NCBI GenBank assembly: GCA_946800325.1
Contig: OX326959.1
Location: 13,608,862-13,672,861, forward strand
Direction: 5' to 3'
From: Luzula sylvatica
Taxonomy: Eukaryota > Streptophyta > Magnoliopsida > Poales > Juncaceae
Length of the DNA: 64,000 nt
Shown: positions 48,451-60,936 of the stretch, in pieces
Layout: each line of letters opens with the position of its first letter
Position numbering within the stretch: the first letter of the stretch is position 1
The notes under the pieces: generated by a model
Told to the model about the DNA's origin: nothing
The model's database searches: none
What the model saw: only the letters and a program-made list of their open reading frames with translations
Program-made: the position numbers and the translations under genes

Positions 48451-49509
48451 ATGGCCGCCGCAGAAGCAAGAGCAGCGTGGCAACGCGCAGCAAATCGTTG
48501 CATCGTTCAAGAAGACGCGAAACGAGCTCCTAAACTCCCTCCATGCTGTTCCTCCTCCTCTTCTAATTCCTCTTCCTCTTCACAAAACCACGAACCTGGA
48601 AATTACCCAAATACCCCCAATCAAACAGACCATCCCCAAATCCCCAATTTCTCTCCCTTAAATTGGAACCCAATTTCGGACCCCACCAACAATCTCCCAC
48701 CCGATACGAAATGGTGGCTTCAATTCCAGCCAAATTTCGGATACCAAAAGGAGTTCCTCTACTACGACCAACTAAACTCGTTACAAGACGAGAAGAAAAA
48801 CAACGTCGAATCTTACAATTTCGACGATACCGAATTCGAAATCGAACACGCGTGGATGGTCTCTACCACTTTCACAAAACACACTAACCAAGAAAAGAAA
48901 CTCAAATACGAGGTTAAATCTTGCGAGCCGTGGTGGCGAGTCAATAACGAGAAAGAATTAGCTTCGATGGTGGCGCAACGAGCGAAAGAAAAAATAGAGA
49001 ATTGTGATTTACCAAGACCAACGCAAACTCAAACCTTCAATTTTGGCTTCGATGGCATTGCTCGTAATTATTGCGATGACGATAGAAACGTAGAGAGAAG
49101 AGAATCGACGAAGAGAGCGGAGTTGCTCGAAGCATTGTGTCATTCGCAAACGCGAGCGAGAGAAGCTGAGCTGGCGGCGAAAAAAGCGGAGCACGAGAAA
49201 CAAGACATACTTAAACTTTTATTTCGACAAGCCTCGCATTTGTTCGCGTGTAAACAATGGATCAAAATGTTGCAATTGGAAAACATGTGTCTCCAGCTCA
49301 GACTCCGCGACCACCCCATTCCTTGGCTCGTTCCCTCTCCCCCTCCCTCCTTGAAAGAGAGGAGAGAGAAAGAGAATAAGGGTGATTTTGCGAAAAAGAA
49401 GAAGAAAGGTGGTGTGTGTAGATACATAGTGGTTTTTGCGGTTGGATTGGGTCTCGTTGGAGCCGGTTTGCTTTTTGGTTGGACTCTTGGTTGGTTGTTG
49501 CCGAAGTAG
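48451..49509 (+). CDS. Plant-specific protein with coiled coil and C-terminal membrane anchor, 352 aa
   Basis: This is a single uninterrupted coding exon. Residues 1-30 are an alanine/arginine-rich start; 31-45 a serine run; WWLQFQPNFGYQKEF sits at about 88-102; CEPWWRVNNEKELASMVAQRAKE at about 158-180; an amphipathic, probably coiled-coil segment TKRAELLEALCHSQTRAREA through AFRQ-type repeats at about 220-275. A lysine-rich linker (302-320) is followed by one hydrophobic helix (about 324-348) ending in GWTLGWLLPK at the C-terminus. Only a few residues follow the helix, which suggests a tail-anchored protein with its bulk in the cytosol. Similar proteins are widespread in plants and are annotated as uncharacterised; I know of no function. 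The start codon is supported by the duplicated copy upstream of the kinase, which keeps the same ATG. Confidence 0.85.
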   Translation: MAAAEARAAWQRAANRCIVQEDAKRAPKLPPCCSSSSSNSSSSSQNHEPGNYPNTPNQTDHPQIPNFSPLNWNPISDPTNNLPPDTKWWLQFQPNFGYQKEFLYYDQLNSLQDEKKNNVESYNFDDTEFEIEHAWMVSTTFTKHTNQEKKLKYEVKSCEPWWRVNNEKELASMVAQRAKEKIENCDLPRPTQTQTFNFGFDGIARNYCDDDRNVERRESTKRAELLEALCHSQTRAREAELAAKKAEHEKQDILKLLFRQASHLFACKQWIKMLQLENMCLQLRLRDHPIPWLVPSPPPSLKERREKENKGDFAKKKKKGGVCRYIVVFAVGLGLVGAGLLFGWTLGWLLPK

Positions 49510-49739
49510 TTTGGCATAATTTCGTACGGGCCCATATAAAGTCTAGGTATCGTTTTGGAATGTTTTTTTTCAGATACTGATGAATATATTATGGAAGTGT
49601 ATAATGTTGTATATATTCTTTTATTTGGTTATTTTTTTTTCTAGAATTTATATATGAATGTTGTGTTTTTGTATTTTTTTTATGAATGGAGTGTGTACTT
49701 GTTGTACATGATAGTGATCATGTTTTTTTCTCATTGGTA

Positions 49740-49815
49740 TATACCCCTGCAAAATTTTAAAATTATTTATAAACCCTTGCAAAATTTTAAAATTATTTAT
49801 AAACCCTTCCAAAAT
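49740..49815. repeat. 30-bp tandem repeat, 2.5 copies
   Basis: TGCAAAATTTTAAAATTATT followed by TATAAACCC is repeated, then a partial third unit follows, in the 3' flank of the gene at 48451. Confidence 0.85.
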
Positions 49816-49850
49816 GAGAAATGTCGTACATATTCGTATGGGGTTATATA

Positions 49851-50023
49851 ATTGGCTCCCAAAACTCATTCAAACACGCTTGATGCGTCAATCAAGAATA
49901 TTGAAATGAATTGATTAGACTTTTTAATTAAATCAATTCATTTAATCATTTATTAGAGATCTAATCAATCTATTTAAACATTCTTGATTGACAAGTGTTT
50001 AAGTGAGTTATGGGAGCCAAATA
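49851..50023. mobile_element. MITE of about 173 bp with long inverted arms
   Basis: The left arm starts TTGGCTCCCAAAACTCATTC and the right arm, read inward, starts TTGGCTCCCATAACTCACTT. Both continue with AAACAC, then GTCAATCAAGAAT, then GATTGATTAGA, so almost the whole element folds back. The target duplication is short and TA-rich and cannot be fixed by eye. Confidence 0.75.
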
Positions 50024-50613
50024 TATATTGTAGCCATAGGAATCTCACGTACACAGGAAATAAAAGGAACAACTTGGGGATCCCTTATTTTGATATTTAT
50101 TTTGATGTGTTCCCTCATTCATTATAGGTTTTAGGAAAATGATGGATACACCCCAAAAATCTCCTCACGAGTCTCGATGACGGGTTATGATTACCATGAT
50201 ATGTTAAATTTAAGATTTAAAAATCATGTCACATCATCAAAAATTGTGGAAGAAAATTATTTTCTGTACATATTTAAGTCATAAAAAGGGTAATAAATAA
50301 AAAGGAGAAAAGAGGGAAGGGATACTTGTGATATTTCTGGTGTTTTGTAAGGATATTCAATATATTTTACATTTCCTTCGCGTTCAAAATACGTGATATT
50401 TTGAGGTTTGGTAAGGTACTTTTATCATAAACACAGTATAAAATAAAAAAGAACTCTTTTAAGTATATTCTTAAAACCATAATATTATGTTTCTTGCTAT
50501 ATTGCAAGAATTTTTCAAACTCATACAACTATTATTTTGCTCTCTTTATATATATCATAAAACGAAAACGAAATTAAAGTTAACACACTCGTAACATAAT
50601 CATAGTAAACACA
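50024..50613. other. Spacer between two convergent genes
   Basis: AT-rich sequence. A phrase near 50140-50250 (GATGGATACACCCC, then CATGTCACATCATC) resembles small elements near 56210-56450 and 60050-60260. No gene is present. Confidence 0.5.
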
Positions 50614-53408
50614 TCAAACTAGGCCAGCAACTCGTGTCACTTCACCATTTTCCGCTTCGCTCACCTTCTTGGCCGGCACACATGCTTCAAGGTCTTGTTC
50701 GATACGACGCACCTCAATGACCGGTACGGGGCTTATGCTCACGATCGCGACGTGCAAATTCTCCGGCATGATCATTCCTGACAAGTCCATTATTCGTTTC
50801 GGAGTTTCAGTGGCCGAGGCTTGTTCTTGCGGTGGAGTGCCCGGAATTGGAGTCCCCGGGATTAGAGTCATGGGTACCATTTTTCGTCTTCGATAGAACA
50901 AGTAGAGAGCCATTTGCCCAATTCCAAATGTAAAGCCCAATATGTTGGGGAGCTAAATGAAAATTATAGCAAGGCCATTAATGGTGCAACTTCATATAAT
51001 ATCTTTAAAAGAACTTCAAACTATTAAAATAGTCTTTCTGAGAGATTCAAAATATCAAATATCAAAATTTACCTTTACAAACTACCAAAATATCAAATTT
51101 GCATATCAAAAAAAAAAAACTAGATGTATTGATCTTTAAAAGGGTTGTCCTTATTTAATCGAATGTAAATTGAATTTGAGAAGGTTTAGTGGTTCTTACT
51201 GCGACATATAAGTCATGCGAAAATGCACCATATAAGCCCCATAAGACTGCGCTTAGAGTGAGAAATGCAGATAGACCGAAAGGCATGAACTCGACGCTCC
51301 TTGTTTTGATAACAAGCCTCTGTCGGAGCAAAAACAAACATGTTTAGAGAGAGAGAGAGACAGAGAGAGAGAAAAAGAGAGAGAGAGGTTACAATGATGG
51401 TAAGAGGAGCGGCAAAGACGCTAACAGAGAAAGTCACGCATATCCAACCAAGTACCGTCACGCGGTTTTCGCCACTAAACAGAAAAATAGTGAAGAGAAC
51501 TATTGAAGAGAACGTCACACCATTCAATAAGAAGAAATACTTGCAAGTATCTATCTGCATTTATTTAACACATCAAACACAAATCTCTTAAAACCCTTCA
51601 CAAAAATTACCAAATTTTCGACAAAACAAGTAATCAATTCATATCTCTTTTATATTTCACGAGTTTTTTTTTCATGAAGATAAGATAAGTTTCACATGTA
51701 AATGGTATTGAGGTAAATGGCAGTGTAAATTTTTAAAATACCTTCGCCTTCCTTGGCGCATAGATGAGGAAAATGGTGATGTAAATGGACTGGACGACAC
51801 ATCCGAACGAATTGATCGTGATAAGAAGGGTCTGATCAGTTTTGATGAAAGCGTAAAAGATCCAGAGCATAGCACTGAACAGTCCTACAATGTACGGTAC
51901 CGATTGGAAATTCAGCGTCGTTTTTTCCCGATATATACGAAGAAACGTTGGGCTGGTAGATCATGAAAATAACAAAGAGTATAAGTAAAAGAAGTTCGGA
52001 TTCATAAATTGAAAATAATTAGGTTTATATTTTATATCATGGAAATTAGGTCTAGCAAATCAATAGTTATTCATATTTCCATATGTTTTTGTGTTGAGTG
52101 ATTTACTTATAAGTTTGGCTCAATGTAAATTTCAAAAGTAATAAAGAAAATACAAAGGAAGATTGTGTGATCTTACATTGGGGAAAGATAGACCATGAAT
52201 GATATGATATTGCCTGCAAAATTAAGAGGAAATTAAGCATTATTTAATCACTAATAAATTAATAATATTTTATTCCAATAAATTATTAGCACTTAATTTA
52301 TATTGAAAATTATGAAATTGTGTAATTTGCTGACATGGAAGTTAATTAGGTTGTTGAGATGGTAATCACTAATTAATTATATATGTATAAATAGAAGAAG
52401 ACTTTGAAAGACTTTTGGATATGAAGTATTTCCATTTTGACACAAGATTTCTTAAAATTGTGCAATTTTTCTTTGGAATGAAGCTGAAAAAAGTAAATCA
52501 ATTGTTTTCTATGATTTGAAAGATCACCAATAGTTTATACTATTAGAAATGGAAACTCTAGAGACTACTTTTATGAGCCACTACCAACTTTAAATTCATA
52601 ATAATAGTAAAAAAGAAAAGGAAAAAAAACTATAGGTACAAAATGGTTGTATATAATGAAAATACAAAGTTTTAAGGTTCTATAAGTGCAAAAATGTTGG
52701 AAACATGAACCATTATTATGTATGTAATTAAAATAAACATGCAACCAGATTTTCTTGCAAATGCATGAGAAAATACAAAATGTTTTAAGGGGCTATGTGC
52801 GAAAACCTTGTAAGTGATCTCCAGGTCAATAGAGGAATTTTGGTTATGATGGTTCCTCAAAATGGTTACATAGATGGAGACTCAATATGCACTCTTTCTT
52901 GTACCAAATGGGTACCATATACTAAATATATCTACCTTAAAAGAATGAACATTGCATCATGAATCTTCAATCATACCCAAAATCTAAAAATATCATGAAT
53001 AACCCCTACAAAATCTAAGAATTGTCATTCTACCAAGCATGTCTCAACTATTGTTTTTCTCACTAAAAGATAATGGATTATTATAAGGGTACTTTGAGGA
53101 TCTTTTGAAATAATTATGAAAATGATTAGAGGCTGGTATGATATGATCATGTAGTAGATTGAAGCCAATTAAGTACATGCATGGTTCAAATCAAAAGCAT
53201 AAAATGATCACCCTTATTATTATTCTTTGAATTAATATCTTCTAAACTAAACAAAAACTTCAAGGTGGTGATTGAGTTATATTTCTATATATTAACTATG
53301 TTGATATGTGAAATACAAAAGCCGGGAAACCAATTCCCAGATATGCAAGCACAAACCTAGAATGCCGAAGGTGAAGGCCAGAGGGTTGTCTAAAGAAAGC
53401 ACAGCCAT
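50614..53408 (-). CDS. SWEET: SWEET sugar transporter, probably clade III, 6 exons, 306 aa
   Basis: Exons on the minus strand: 53408-53357, 52213-52177, 51952-51742, 51554-51393, 51319-51200, 50952-50614; total 921 nt. The exon sizes (notably 37 and 120 nt) are those of plant SWEET genes. It encodes seven membrane helices as two MtN3/saliva triple-helix units. The conserved proline tetrad is present (Pro29, Pro49, Pro150, Pro167), as are the pocket asparagines (Asn77 in LITINSFG, Asn197 in LPNILGF). The start [18 protein letters not shown] and the long C-terminal tail (about 100 residues, with PIPGTP repeats) fit clade III, whose members mostly export sucrose across the plasma membrane; the clade call is inferred. 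Intron 1 is long (1143 nt). Exon 3 joins two segments that some homologs split. No defect is seen. Confidence 0.93.
51342..51389. repeat. (GA)n-rich tract at a SWEET intron donor
   Basis: An imperfect GA run interrupted by CA and AAAA. On the coding strand it is a CT tract beginning two bases after the intron 4 donor GTAA (GT at 51392-51391) and filling most of the 73-nt intron. Confidence 0.85.
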
Positions 53409-53560
53409 CTTCTTCTCTCTCTTCCAAGCAAGAAGATCTTTTCTTAAGTTATTTTCTCCTCCTTAGAGAGAGAAAACGGAGGAAACGAATCCTAGTTTCC
53501 GAAAGAAATGGAATTAAACACACTGAACACACCTTATACATTTTTCTTTGTATTGAGGGG

Positions 53561-53570
53561 TTTATATAGA
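53561..53570 (-). promoter_or_regulatory. Probable TATA box of the SWEET gene
   Basis: TCTATATAAA on the minus strand, about 155 bases upstream of the start codon, in an otherwise moderate-GC stretch. It would place transcription start around 53530. Confidence 0.6.
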
Positions 53571-56510
53571 GGGGTTTGGAGGTACAACATTTCTAGTTAT
53601 GGATGGAGGAAGTGAATTTGGTCGATTTCATCTTGAGTTCATGACCTAAAGATGGTAGTTTTTTTTTTCATGACCTAAAGATTGTGGTTCCAGTAAGTCC
53701 TATTAGCTGTTGAGCAGCAATTCAATTGTCTTTTTTGCGTATATACCCCTGAAAAGTTCAATACTTGATACTAAAACATCAACATATCATAAATATACCT
53801 CTGAAAAGCAAAAACAAAATTGGGTATATCCTATATAAAACATGAAAATGTGTATGTTTGTAAGGATATATATACATATATATGACATTCCCTGTGTTTG
53901 TAAGGTTATCCCTGGTATTAGTGCTAAAAGAAAGGTTATTAATTCAATTTAGTTAAAAAAAAAGGTTATTAATGATATTTCTCTCTTGAAAAAATGCCAA
54001 ACTTTGATGTATATGGACAAATAAAAAAATTTGAGAAAGAATAGAGTTGATTCTATGTTCCACGTCTATTTATTTTGTTAATACAAATATTAATGTTACT
54101 ATAATAGAGTGGACAACTAAAATTTAATCACATTATATATATATATAACCTTGTGAAATTTATAATTTAGAAACAAAAGAAATAAAATCTCAATTCCTTA
54201 GACAAATAGTTATCATTGTTTAGACATTAAAATCGACTATTCTAGGCTATCCAATCATTTTCATCAAACTCTATCACTTAGCATTAATGTGACAAATTTT
54301 AGAACTTCAAGCATAAGTAAGTATTTTCCTCTGGTGCACTTCTTTGCTATTAGTATCATCATGTTTACTCCATTAAGGTTACAAATTTCTTTTTCCTTCT
54401 AGTAAAATTGTTGAATGGTAATCTAATATATTTCCATAAAAATATCCCAAAACTTTTAAAGATAACCCACCTGGAGTTTGTACAACTAGTTTTCGAATTC
54501 TAAGAGTAGTAAATTTTATAATTTTATTTTAAATCAATTTAAATTCTACTTGTTTTCCTCCTTGTTTTCAAATGAATAATGTGATTTCAAACTTCTAATT
54601 TTTAAAAGAAAAAATAATAAAACATAAAAGAGAAACAAAATAATTCCAAACAGCTAAAGTTTGAAAATGTTATCTACGCAAAAGTCAAACATAAAACATT
54701 ATTCTTGCAATTCTTATTATTACAAGAATATTTTTAAAAAGAGAAATTTTTCTGTGCTCCTCAAATTGACTAGCACATTCTTGATGCAACACTACTTCGT
54801 GCATTTAACAATTCAATTAACATATAATTAACACATATCACATAATTAACATATATCAACTAATGCAAAATCAATATTAGTACAAGTGTGATATGTTAAT
54901 TGGAGTGTTAATTAATCGGGTTAGTGTCACGTCAAGATGATGTGGTGAAATTGGTATCATACATTTTTTGGGAAATTTTCAAATAACCACCTATCTTTTC
55001 TAAAATTTGTAAAAAAAGTACTTATTTTTTAGATAACATTTTGAAGGGGGGGTTAAATGAAAACAAAACCTTGTTTGGAAGTTTCCTATACTTTTAGTTA
55101 CTACTTCTAAATAAATATTTTAGATGTTTCATATTTTTTTTTAGTCATGAGTTATGCCATTTTATATATGTTATACGCATCTTCAAAGTATAATACTTAA
55201 TATATGTTTAGTTTGAAATATGCATTTTTATATGTACGGTATCTTTTATATGTATACGATATATTTTTTAAATAGTTTCTTAAATATACATTTTTAGTTA
55301 TACGATATACTTCTTTTAGATGCATCTGACACGTTCTAAAATGAGTGATGTACCTTTTTTAATAGCAATATATGTCTTTGAAATATTTCTTTAATATATT
55401 TTTATTGCAATATACATTTTTTAATTACACTTTTTTAGAGGTGTGATATATTTTTTTAAATAACAATATGTCTTTTGATATGAATATTATATATTTTTTT
55501 AATAGAATGATATCTTTTATGAGGGGGAGGTACAACATTTTCCTTTATGAAATTATTCAGTATATATTTTTATAATAGAAATATATACCTTTATGAATAT
55601 ATCTTTATATATACCCTTGATATTATTATAATAGCAATTTATGCATTTACTTTTATATTATGTTTAGAAGTAAGAAATATTTTTCTGAATAACATAATGT
55701 ATTTTACATGATTATTATACATTTTTCAAATAGAATTATAAATTTCTGAAAGGGCTTTATAAAGATGGTGTATAAATAACTACACCAGGCCTATATATGA
55801 TTTTTGACATGCATTGTGTAAAAATAATATAAAACAAGTGTGCGAATTTATACAAGGTAGTGATGCATATTTCCATGTTAAATCTCTCACATTATCATGC
55901 ATATTTCCATAAGAATGATTCTATATTTTTATGGGTTTGGTTAAATTTAAATTTTCTTTTTTAAAAGGGGGAGAGCAATTTTTTTTTCCTTTTATGTATG
56001 TTGCTGTGAGGATCAAGTATCTAGCCATCTAGGGTTTCTAAAACTTGAATTGAGATTAAGGTGTTCTCAACCAACAAGGATTATATGCCTGCCACTAAAT
56101 CCTCAAAATGGCAAAATGAACGTGTTTACGTAGAGAAACTACATTAATCATTTGAACTTTAATCTTGGTTTTGTTGAATTCGAATCATTTGAACTTAATT
56201 AGTAGGAAAATGTTGGACATACCCCCACTTCTTCCCTCGCATTCTTGATGACCTGGATATAATTTAACACCTTAAAAATTAACACTTCAATTTATAATTT
56301 AACATCTCAATTGTATGTTCAATAATAAATTAAGATAATTAAATCATAAATTAAAATGTTCAATATTTTTTTGTGTGTTCATTTTTAAGTTGTTAAACTA
56401 AATTTACGTCATAAAAAATGTGAGGGAAGAGTGCTAAAAGATGTACATCACTACTCTAATTAGTATACGTACTTGAACATTATATTTTGGGAAATTATAC
56501 TATGCCCCTG
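53571..56510. other. Upstream region of SWEET and AT-rich spacer
   Basis: AT-rich. GGGAAATTTTCAAATAACCA near 54970 resembles the end of the foldback family at 15469. A small element-like stretch lies near 56210-56450 (CATTCTTGATG..TTAACA..CATCTCAA). No gene is visible. Confidence 0.5.
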
Positions 56511-56516
56511 AGATTC

Positions 56517-56550
56517 CCCCCACTATTCACGATATGGTGAATAGTGGGGG
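56517..56550. other. Perfect 14-bp hairpin
   Basis: CCCCCACTATTCAC and GTGAATAGTGGGGG flank a six-base loop, GATATG. Part of the motif recurs as TTGTGAATAGTGAGGG near 56749, just before a G-run (56773-56793), which suggests a TIR-type element between them. Confidence 0.75.
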
Positions 56551-56772
56551 TATGGTATTAATACCTATCTCCAATTCGTACTCCCCATTTCAATTGACGG
56601 TTAATTGTGTTTTGAATTAACGGTTAATTCAAATGTAATTAATACGTAATACAATTGTATTGGTCATCAGCATAATTAATAATTTCAATTAACGGTTAAT
56701 ACAATTCACCGAGTACAATTTTGAAAGATTTCAATTAGCCCTCCCATATTGTGAATAGTGAGGGAAAATGGA

Positions 56773-56793
56773 GGGGGGGGGAGGGGGGGGGGG
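56773..56793. repeat. G-homopolymer tract
   Basis: Nine G, one A, then eleven G; it stands out in AT-rich DNA. Confidence 0.9.
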
Positions 56794-56927
56794 ACAGTAA
56801 ATGGCCTCCTATATTTTTTGTGTCCTTTGATTTGATTATGTTTACCAATATCTTATGTGCTTTTAAGACCTCTGCCAATCGCTACTTGTTCTGACCTTGA
56901 CGGCTGAAAAAGTATTGAAAATTTTCA

Positions 56928-57080
56928 AAAAACTCCCTTACTTTTATGAATATTATCAAAACCTCCTCAATTATGAAAATTAATTCAACAAGTCTCATAA
57001 AGGAGGTTTGGAGGAATCTTAAAATGAGGGGATTTTGATAATATTCAAGAAAATTAGGAAGGTTTGAAAAAAAATTAAAA
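56928..57080. mobile_element. Small foldback element
   Basis: AAAATTTTCAAAAAACTCCC and GAATATTATCAAAACCTCC at the left are mirrored by TTTTGATAATATTC and GGAAGGTTTGAAAAAAAATT at the right. It has the same end style as the family at 15469. The target duplication is not clear. Confidence 0.5.
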
Positions 57081-57720
57081 AAAAGTTAGCTGTCTTGAGT
57101 TCCATAGACATGACGTGGTCATCGTGCCGCGTCTTCTTTGAAGAGTAAAATGTGCCGCTTAGGAGTTCATAGTTCGATCAAAACTTGTTCAAAAGTAATT
57201 CATTCCAAAACTTGTCGAACGAACTCGATTCGAGCTGAGTCAATTCGAACAAAAATCGAGTTCAGCTCGAGTGGGAACCATTTCACGTATAAATCTCTGA
57301 TTTATTGTTATTTGCATATAAAATCTAACCTGTCAGTCCCATATTCAATACTCATTACCGGAATATCAATTATCCAAACCAAATACACAGATCCAAACCC
57401 AAATAATCTAACCTATATCGAAATTCAGATAACCAATCCCAACTTGAGCATAACCATATTCAATATTCAATACTAATCTAATTTCAAACGATCGGGAACT
57501 TCCGTGACATTGGCATCTCGGTTTGAGCAAATGATCTAGATGTTATACATCTTCGTAATGAAAATGGAGTGGAAACATCATGTGATTGGCGCTGATTTTT
57601 TGTGAGAATGAATACTCTTCCACTATCCGTTTCAAAAAAGATAGTTGATCCTTGACAAATAATATGAAAGAGTGAAGAAAAATGCCAAAACAAGACCTCT
57701 ATCTTTTTCTGCCTTTCGAC
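57081..57720. other. Intergenic, unrecognised
   Basis: Contains phrases such as GAACTCGATTCGAGCTGAGT and CAAACCCAAATAATCTAACC, common in plant repeat DNA, and open frames without recognisable products. Confidence 0.4.
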
Positions 57721-58170
57721 TGTTAATTTATAAAGTAGTATTTTATATTAATAAAGTTTATTATGCATGTATGTGTGAAAGGTCATGTTCATGAATGTTT
57801 TGGACACATGTGAAAGGTTATGTTCACACTAGTGAAGAATCATATTCATGGATCATAGACACTAGTGAGGAGTCATGTTCACACTAGTGAGGAGTCATGT
57901 TCATGAACCATGTAGCCTATAAATAGGGATGTAGTTTGTGTCATTTGAACAACAGAAAATATTTTGTAATCTCTCTCTTTCTTCTATAATAAAATTCAAG
58001 TTTCATTGAATCGTTTCTTCTTCTATAATTCGGTTGTGATCCTTGGCTAGTGTAATGTGTTGTTGTACTATTGTTAACTTCAGTTATCGTTACATCGACG
58101 TCTCCCAATGTAAACAGGATTTGAGACCGAATTCGGTTGCCGACTTCACCGACCCCTCGGGGCCATTCAG
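57720..58170 (+). mobile_element. LTR-like segment (promoter and poly(A)-like region)
   Basis: A TATA box, CCTATAAATAGGG (57908-57920), is preceded by short direct repeats (GTGAGGAGTCATGTTCACACTA type, at least four units between 57780 and 57900) and followed by CTCTCTCTTTCTTCTATAAT and AATAAAATTC. This order is that of a plant LTR. I could not fix TG/CA borders or a target duplication. Confidence 0.4.
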
Positions 58171-60403
58171 GTGAGCACATTGGGCACGTTGGGCCGACCA
58201 ATTGATTCTCTTTTTCGGATCTTGCACTATCCATCATGCATAAAAGAAAAAAATATAAATTCCATCTTATATGCAAGAAAAAACAATTTTGCAAATTTCA
58301 TCAAAACAAAGGTTATAAATAAAAATAAATAAGCCAAAAGATGCAATTATCAATAAACTGTATTGATGATCATATCGTACCACTTTTGATGGTACTTTAA
58401 TGATGATAATGTACAACTCTTATAGGTAATTATATCATGTATATATGGAAATGCGCCAATCATTTTTCCAAGTAAAGTTTAACCTAATTTGACATTGGAG
58501 AAAGTACAGTTATTCATCCACAAAATTCATTTATTTGTGTAATGTTTGCTCATGCATTCAAACCAAATTACAGAATTGATGGGTCCTTTAATTATCCTAT
58601 TATTTCCTTTATTTTCACAACTTCTCTGAGTCATACGTAAAAGACGCGGATATTAGTAAGTGGTATACATTTCCAATTGGGTGCAGAAATTTTCTTTTTG
58701 CTTTAAGCAATTCTCTCCAGAAATTAATGCTTATCGAGCACATTCTCTTTTTTGGGAAGACACAAGGAGCATATCTCTAAGGGCAATTGTTCCATACCCC
58801 TCAAACCCACTCAACCATCCACGGTCCGTACAAAAACCCATCTTTGCACCAATAAATCTCCCCAATTTGCATCCCACATTTTCGATTGTTTGTTAATTCA
58901 AATTTCAATTAATAGTTAATTCAAAGTTGATTACCGGTTAATGCAATTGCATCAAAATTAACAATTTTAATTAACGGTTAATACATTTTTTGGTGCAAAA
59001 TATAATCCCTGTTCAGGAAGTCCATCTTGCATGGATTCTGGGTCTCTTGAAATTTGATTTGTACCCCTGCAAAATATCCAAATATCACATTTTGTTTCAT
59101 TTTACACCTTTACAGCATAGTAAATATTATCAGGGACAGAATCACGATAAAATAATAGGATGAAATATTATGATTACAGAGGGCGAGAACGAGTAATTCA
59201 ATATAATTTTAACCTATGAACCTATGAACATATAAAATATTAAAGTAAATACACTCGACATCCTTTCATAACGTAATAGAAACACGATACATTGTTGGTT
59301 TTGTATTATCTTGATGTTATGTGATGTGATTAAATAAGATTTTATACGAGTATATGTCAATTCAGCACCAATTCTTCTGCAATATTCTATTGCGCAACAT
59401 TACTACAAAACATAAGAAATGACATGTGTACTATTCATAATAATGAATTTATTAAATTTCGTTTGATTCATTGATTCTCTCTCGATACATAATTTATAGG
59501 TGGCAAATGAACATGTTCGGACACTATTGATAGGGCCATCCTGAATTTTCACGAGTTGTATGTGTCATATGTCGTTCGAGTTTGGGTTCGTTTGGATTTT
59601 GAATAATATATGTTCGGATTATGGTTCAATCAACTTTAATTTACTTTGTGATATTCATATTATGTTACGGATCGATACTTTTTATAGTTGTGGGTCATTC
59701 TACGGGACTTTTGTCGGTCGGATTGGAGATCAAATCATTCGGGTTGAAGAAGATTATTGTGTTGTTATTTGATCGGGTTATTTTTGTGTTATGCATTTGA
59801 TCACTGGATCTTACTAATTCTCCTAGATCTGTTACATCTTAAGATGTATAATATATGTTTTTTACATTAATAATATTTTGTCTAATATTATACTAAATTT
59901 ATATTTTTTTTGTAACAGTTCATATCTTTTTACAGACCGTGTGATCCATAAAGTGGCTAAAATAACATAAAAATAACTGTCATATTACGTTGGGAGTAAG
60001 TTTGGAATAAACAATACTAAATTACCATTAATCATCCTTTTTAATAAATAGCAATGATACACATACCCTTTATCTCCCCCCACATTCTTGATGTGTCACC
60101 ATAACATTTAACATCTCAAATTTAAAATCTTAATTCATGATTTAACATCTTAATTTATAGTTTAATTGTATTATTTTGTGATTGAACATATAATTAAGAT
60201 GTTAAATCATGAATTAAGATGTTAAATATTATGATGATTCATAAAAAATGTGAAACATTTTTCTTTAATAAATATGACCAACAAGAGTTTGTATCTTGAG
60301 GACCCATTTAAAGTACACTTTGACCGGTTTATAATTTTTATGAATTCTTTGTGGGGAATTTCATATTTACGCCCTTCAAAAGTTCTAAATATCATATTTA
60401 CTC

Positions 60404-60440
<37 letters not shown>

Positions 60441-60483
60441 AATTTACCTTTGAAGATTCAGAATATATCATAGTAGGCCCTTT
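58171..60483. other. Gene-poor AT-rich DNA
   Basis: No gene is seen. The stretches 56560-56720 and 58850-59010 share GGTTAATACAATT/AACGGTTAATTC phrases. A (TA)n run lies at 60408-60438. The stretch 60050-60260 contains an inverted pair (TTAAATCATGAATTAAGATG against AATCTTAATTCATGATTTAA) typical of a small MITE. Confidence 0.5.
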
Positions 60484-60499
60484 AAAATTAACACCGAAT

Positions 60500-60920
60500 T
60501 TTTATCAATTGCCCATACACGGTGGCGGTTTGGAAATTGGCCGAAAGAAAAACAAACGTTCCGTTTCGAAGAATATTATTGCCGACGCAAGAAGAAACTT
60601 GGTTAGTAAATAGAAAAAGAGCGGACACCCAAAAAAGAAAGATTTGGGATAAATTATGGGCGTCCATAACATGGCAAATATGGTTAGAACGTAATGCTCG
60701 AATTTTTCGCAAAAAAGGACGAACGTCAATAACAACGGCGATAAAAGCGATTTCGGAGACGACACTTTGGCTACGTTTGGACAAGAGGAGGCGATATGAC
60801 ACTTGAATTTGGGATAGATTTTGGTTCGAAATATTTTTTCTTTTCTTTTTTCTTTTTTTATTATTGTATAAAATTTTCGTTTTAACGCAAGTTCGAATAG
60901 CACCGGTATTCCTTTCAAAA
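60500..60920 (+). mobile_element. 5'-truncated LINE insertion with target duplication
   Basis: It carries the C-terminal end of an L1-type ORF2 (SITWQIWLERNARIFRKKGR), a short 3' UTR and an A-run. AAAATTAACACCGAAT is present at 60484-60499 and 60921-60936, a 14-16 bp duplication allowing for poly(A), as expected for target-primed reverse transcription. The ORF2 fragment (60522-60806) has no stop of its own before the natural one, which suggests a fairly young copy. Confidence 0.82.
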
Positions 60921-60936
60921 AAAATTAACACCGAAT

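Noticed and set aside
57138..58294. Frames of 69-117 codons around the LTR-like segment
   Set aside because: No recognisable domains; composition follows the repeat DNA.
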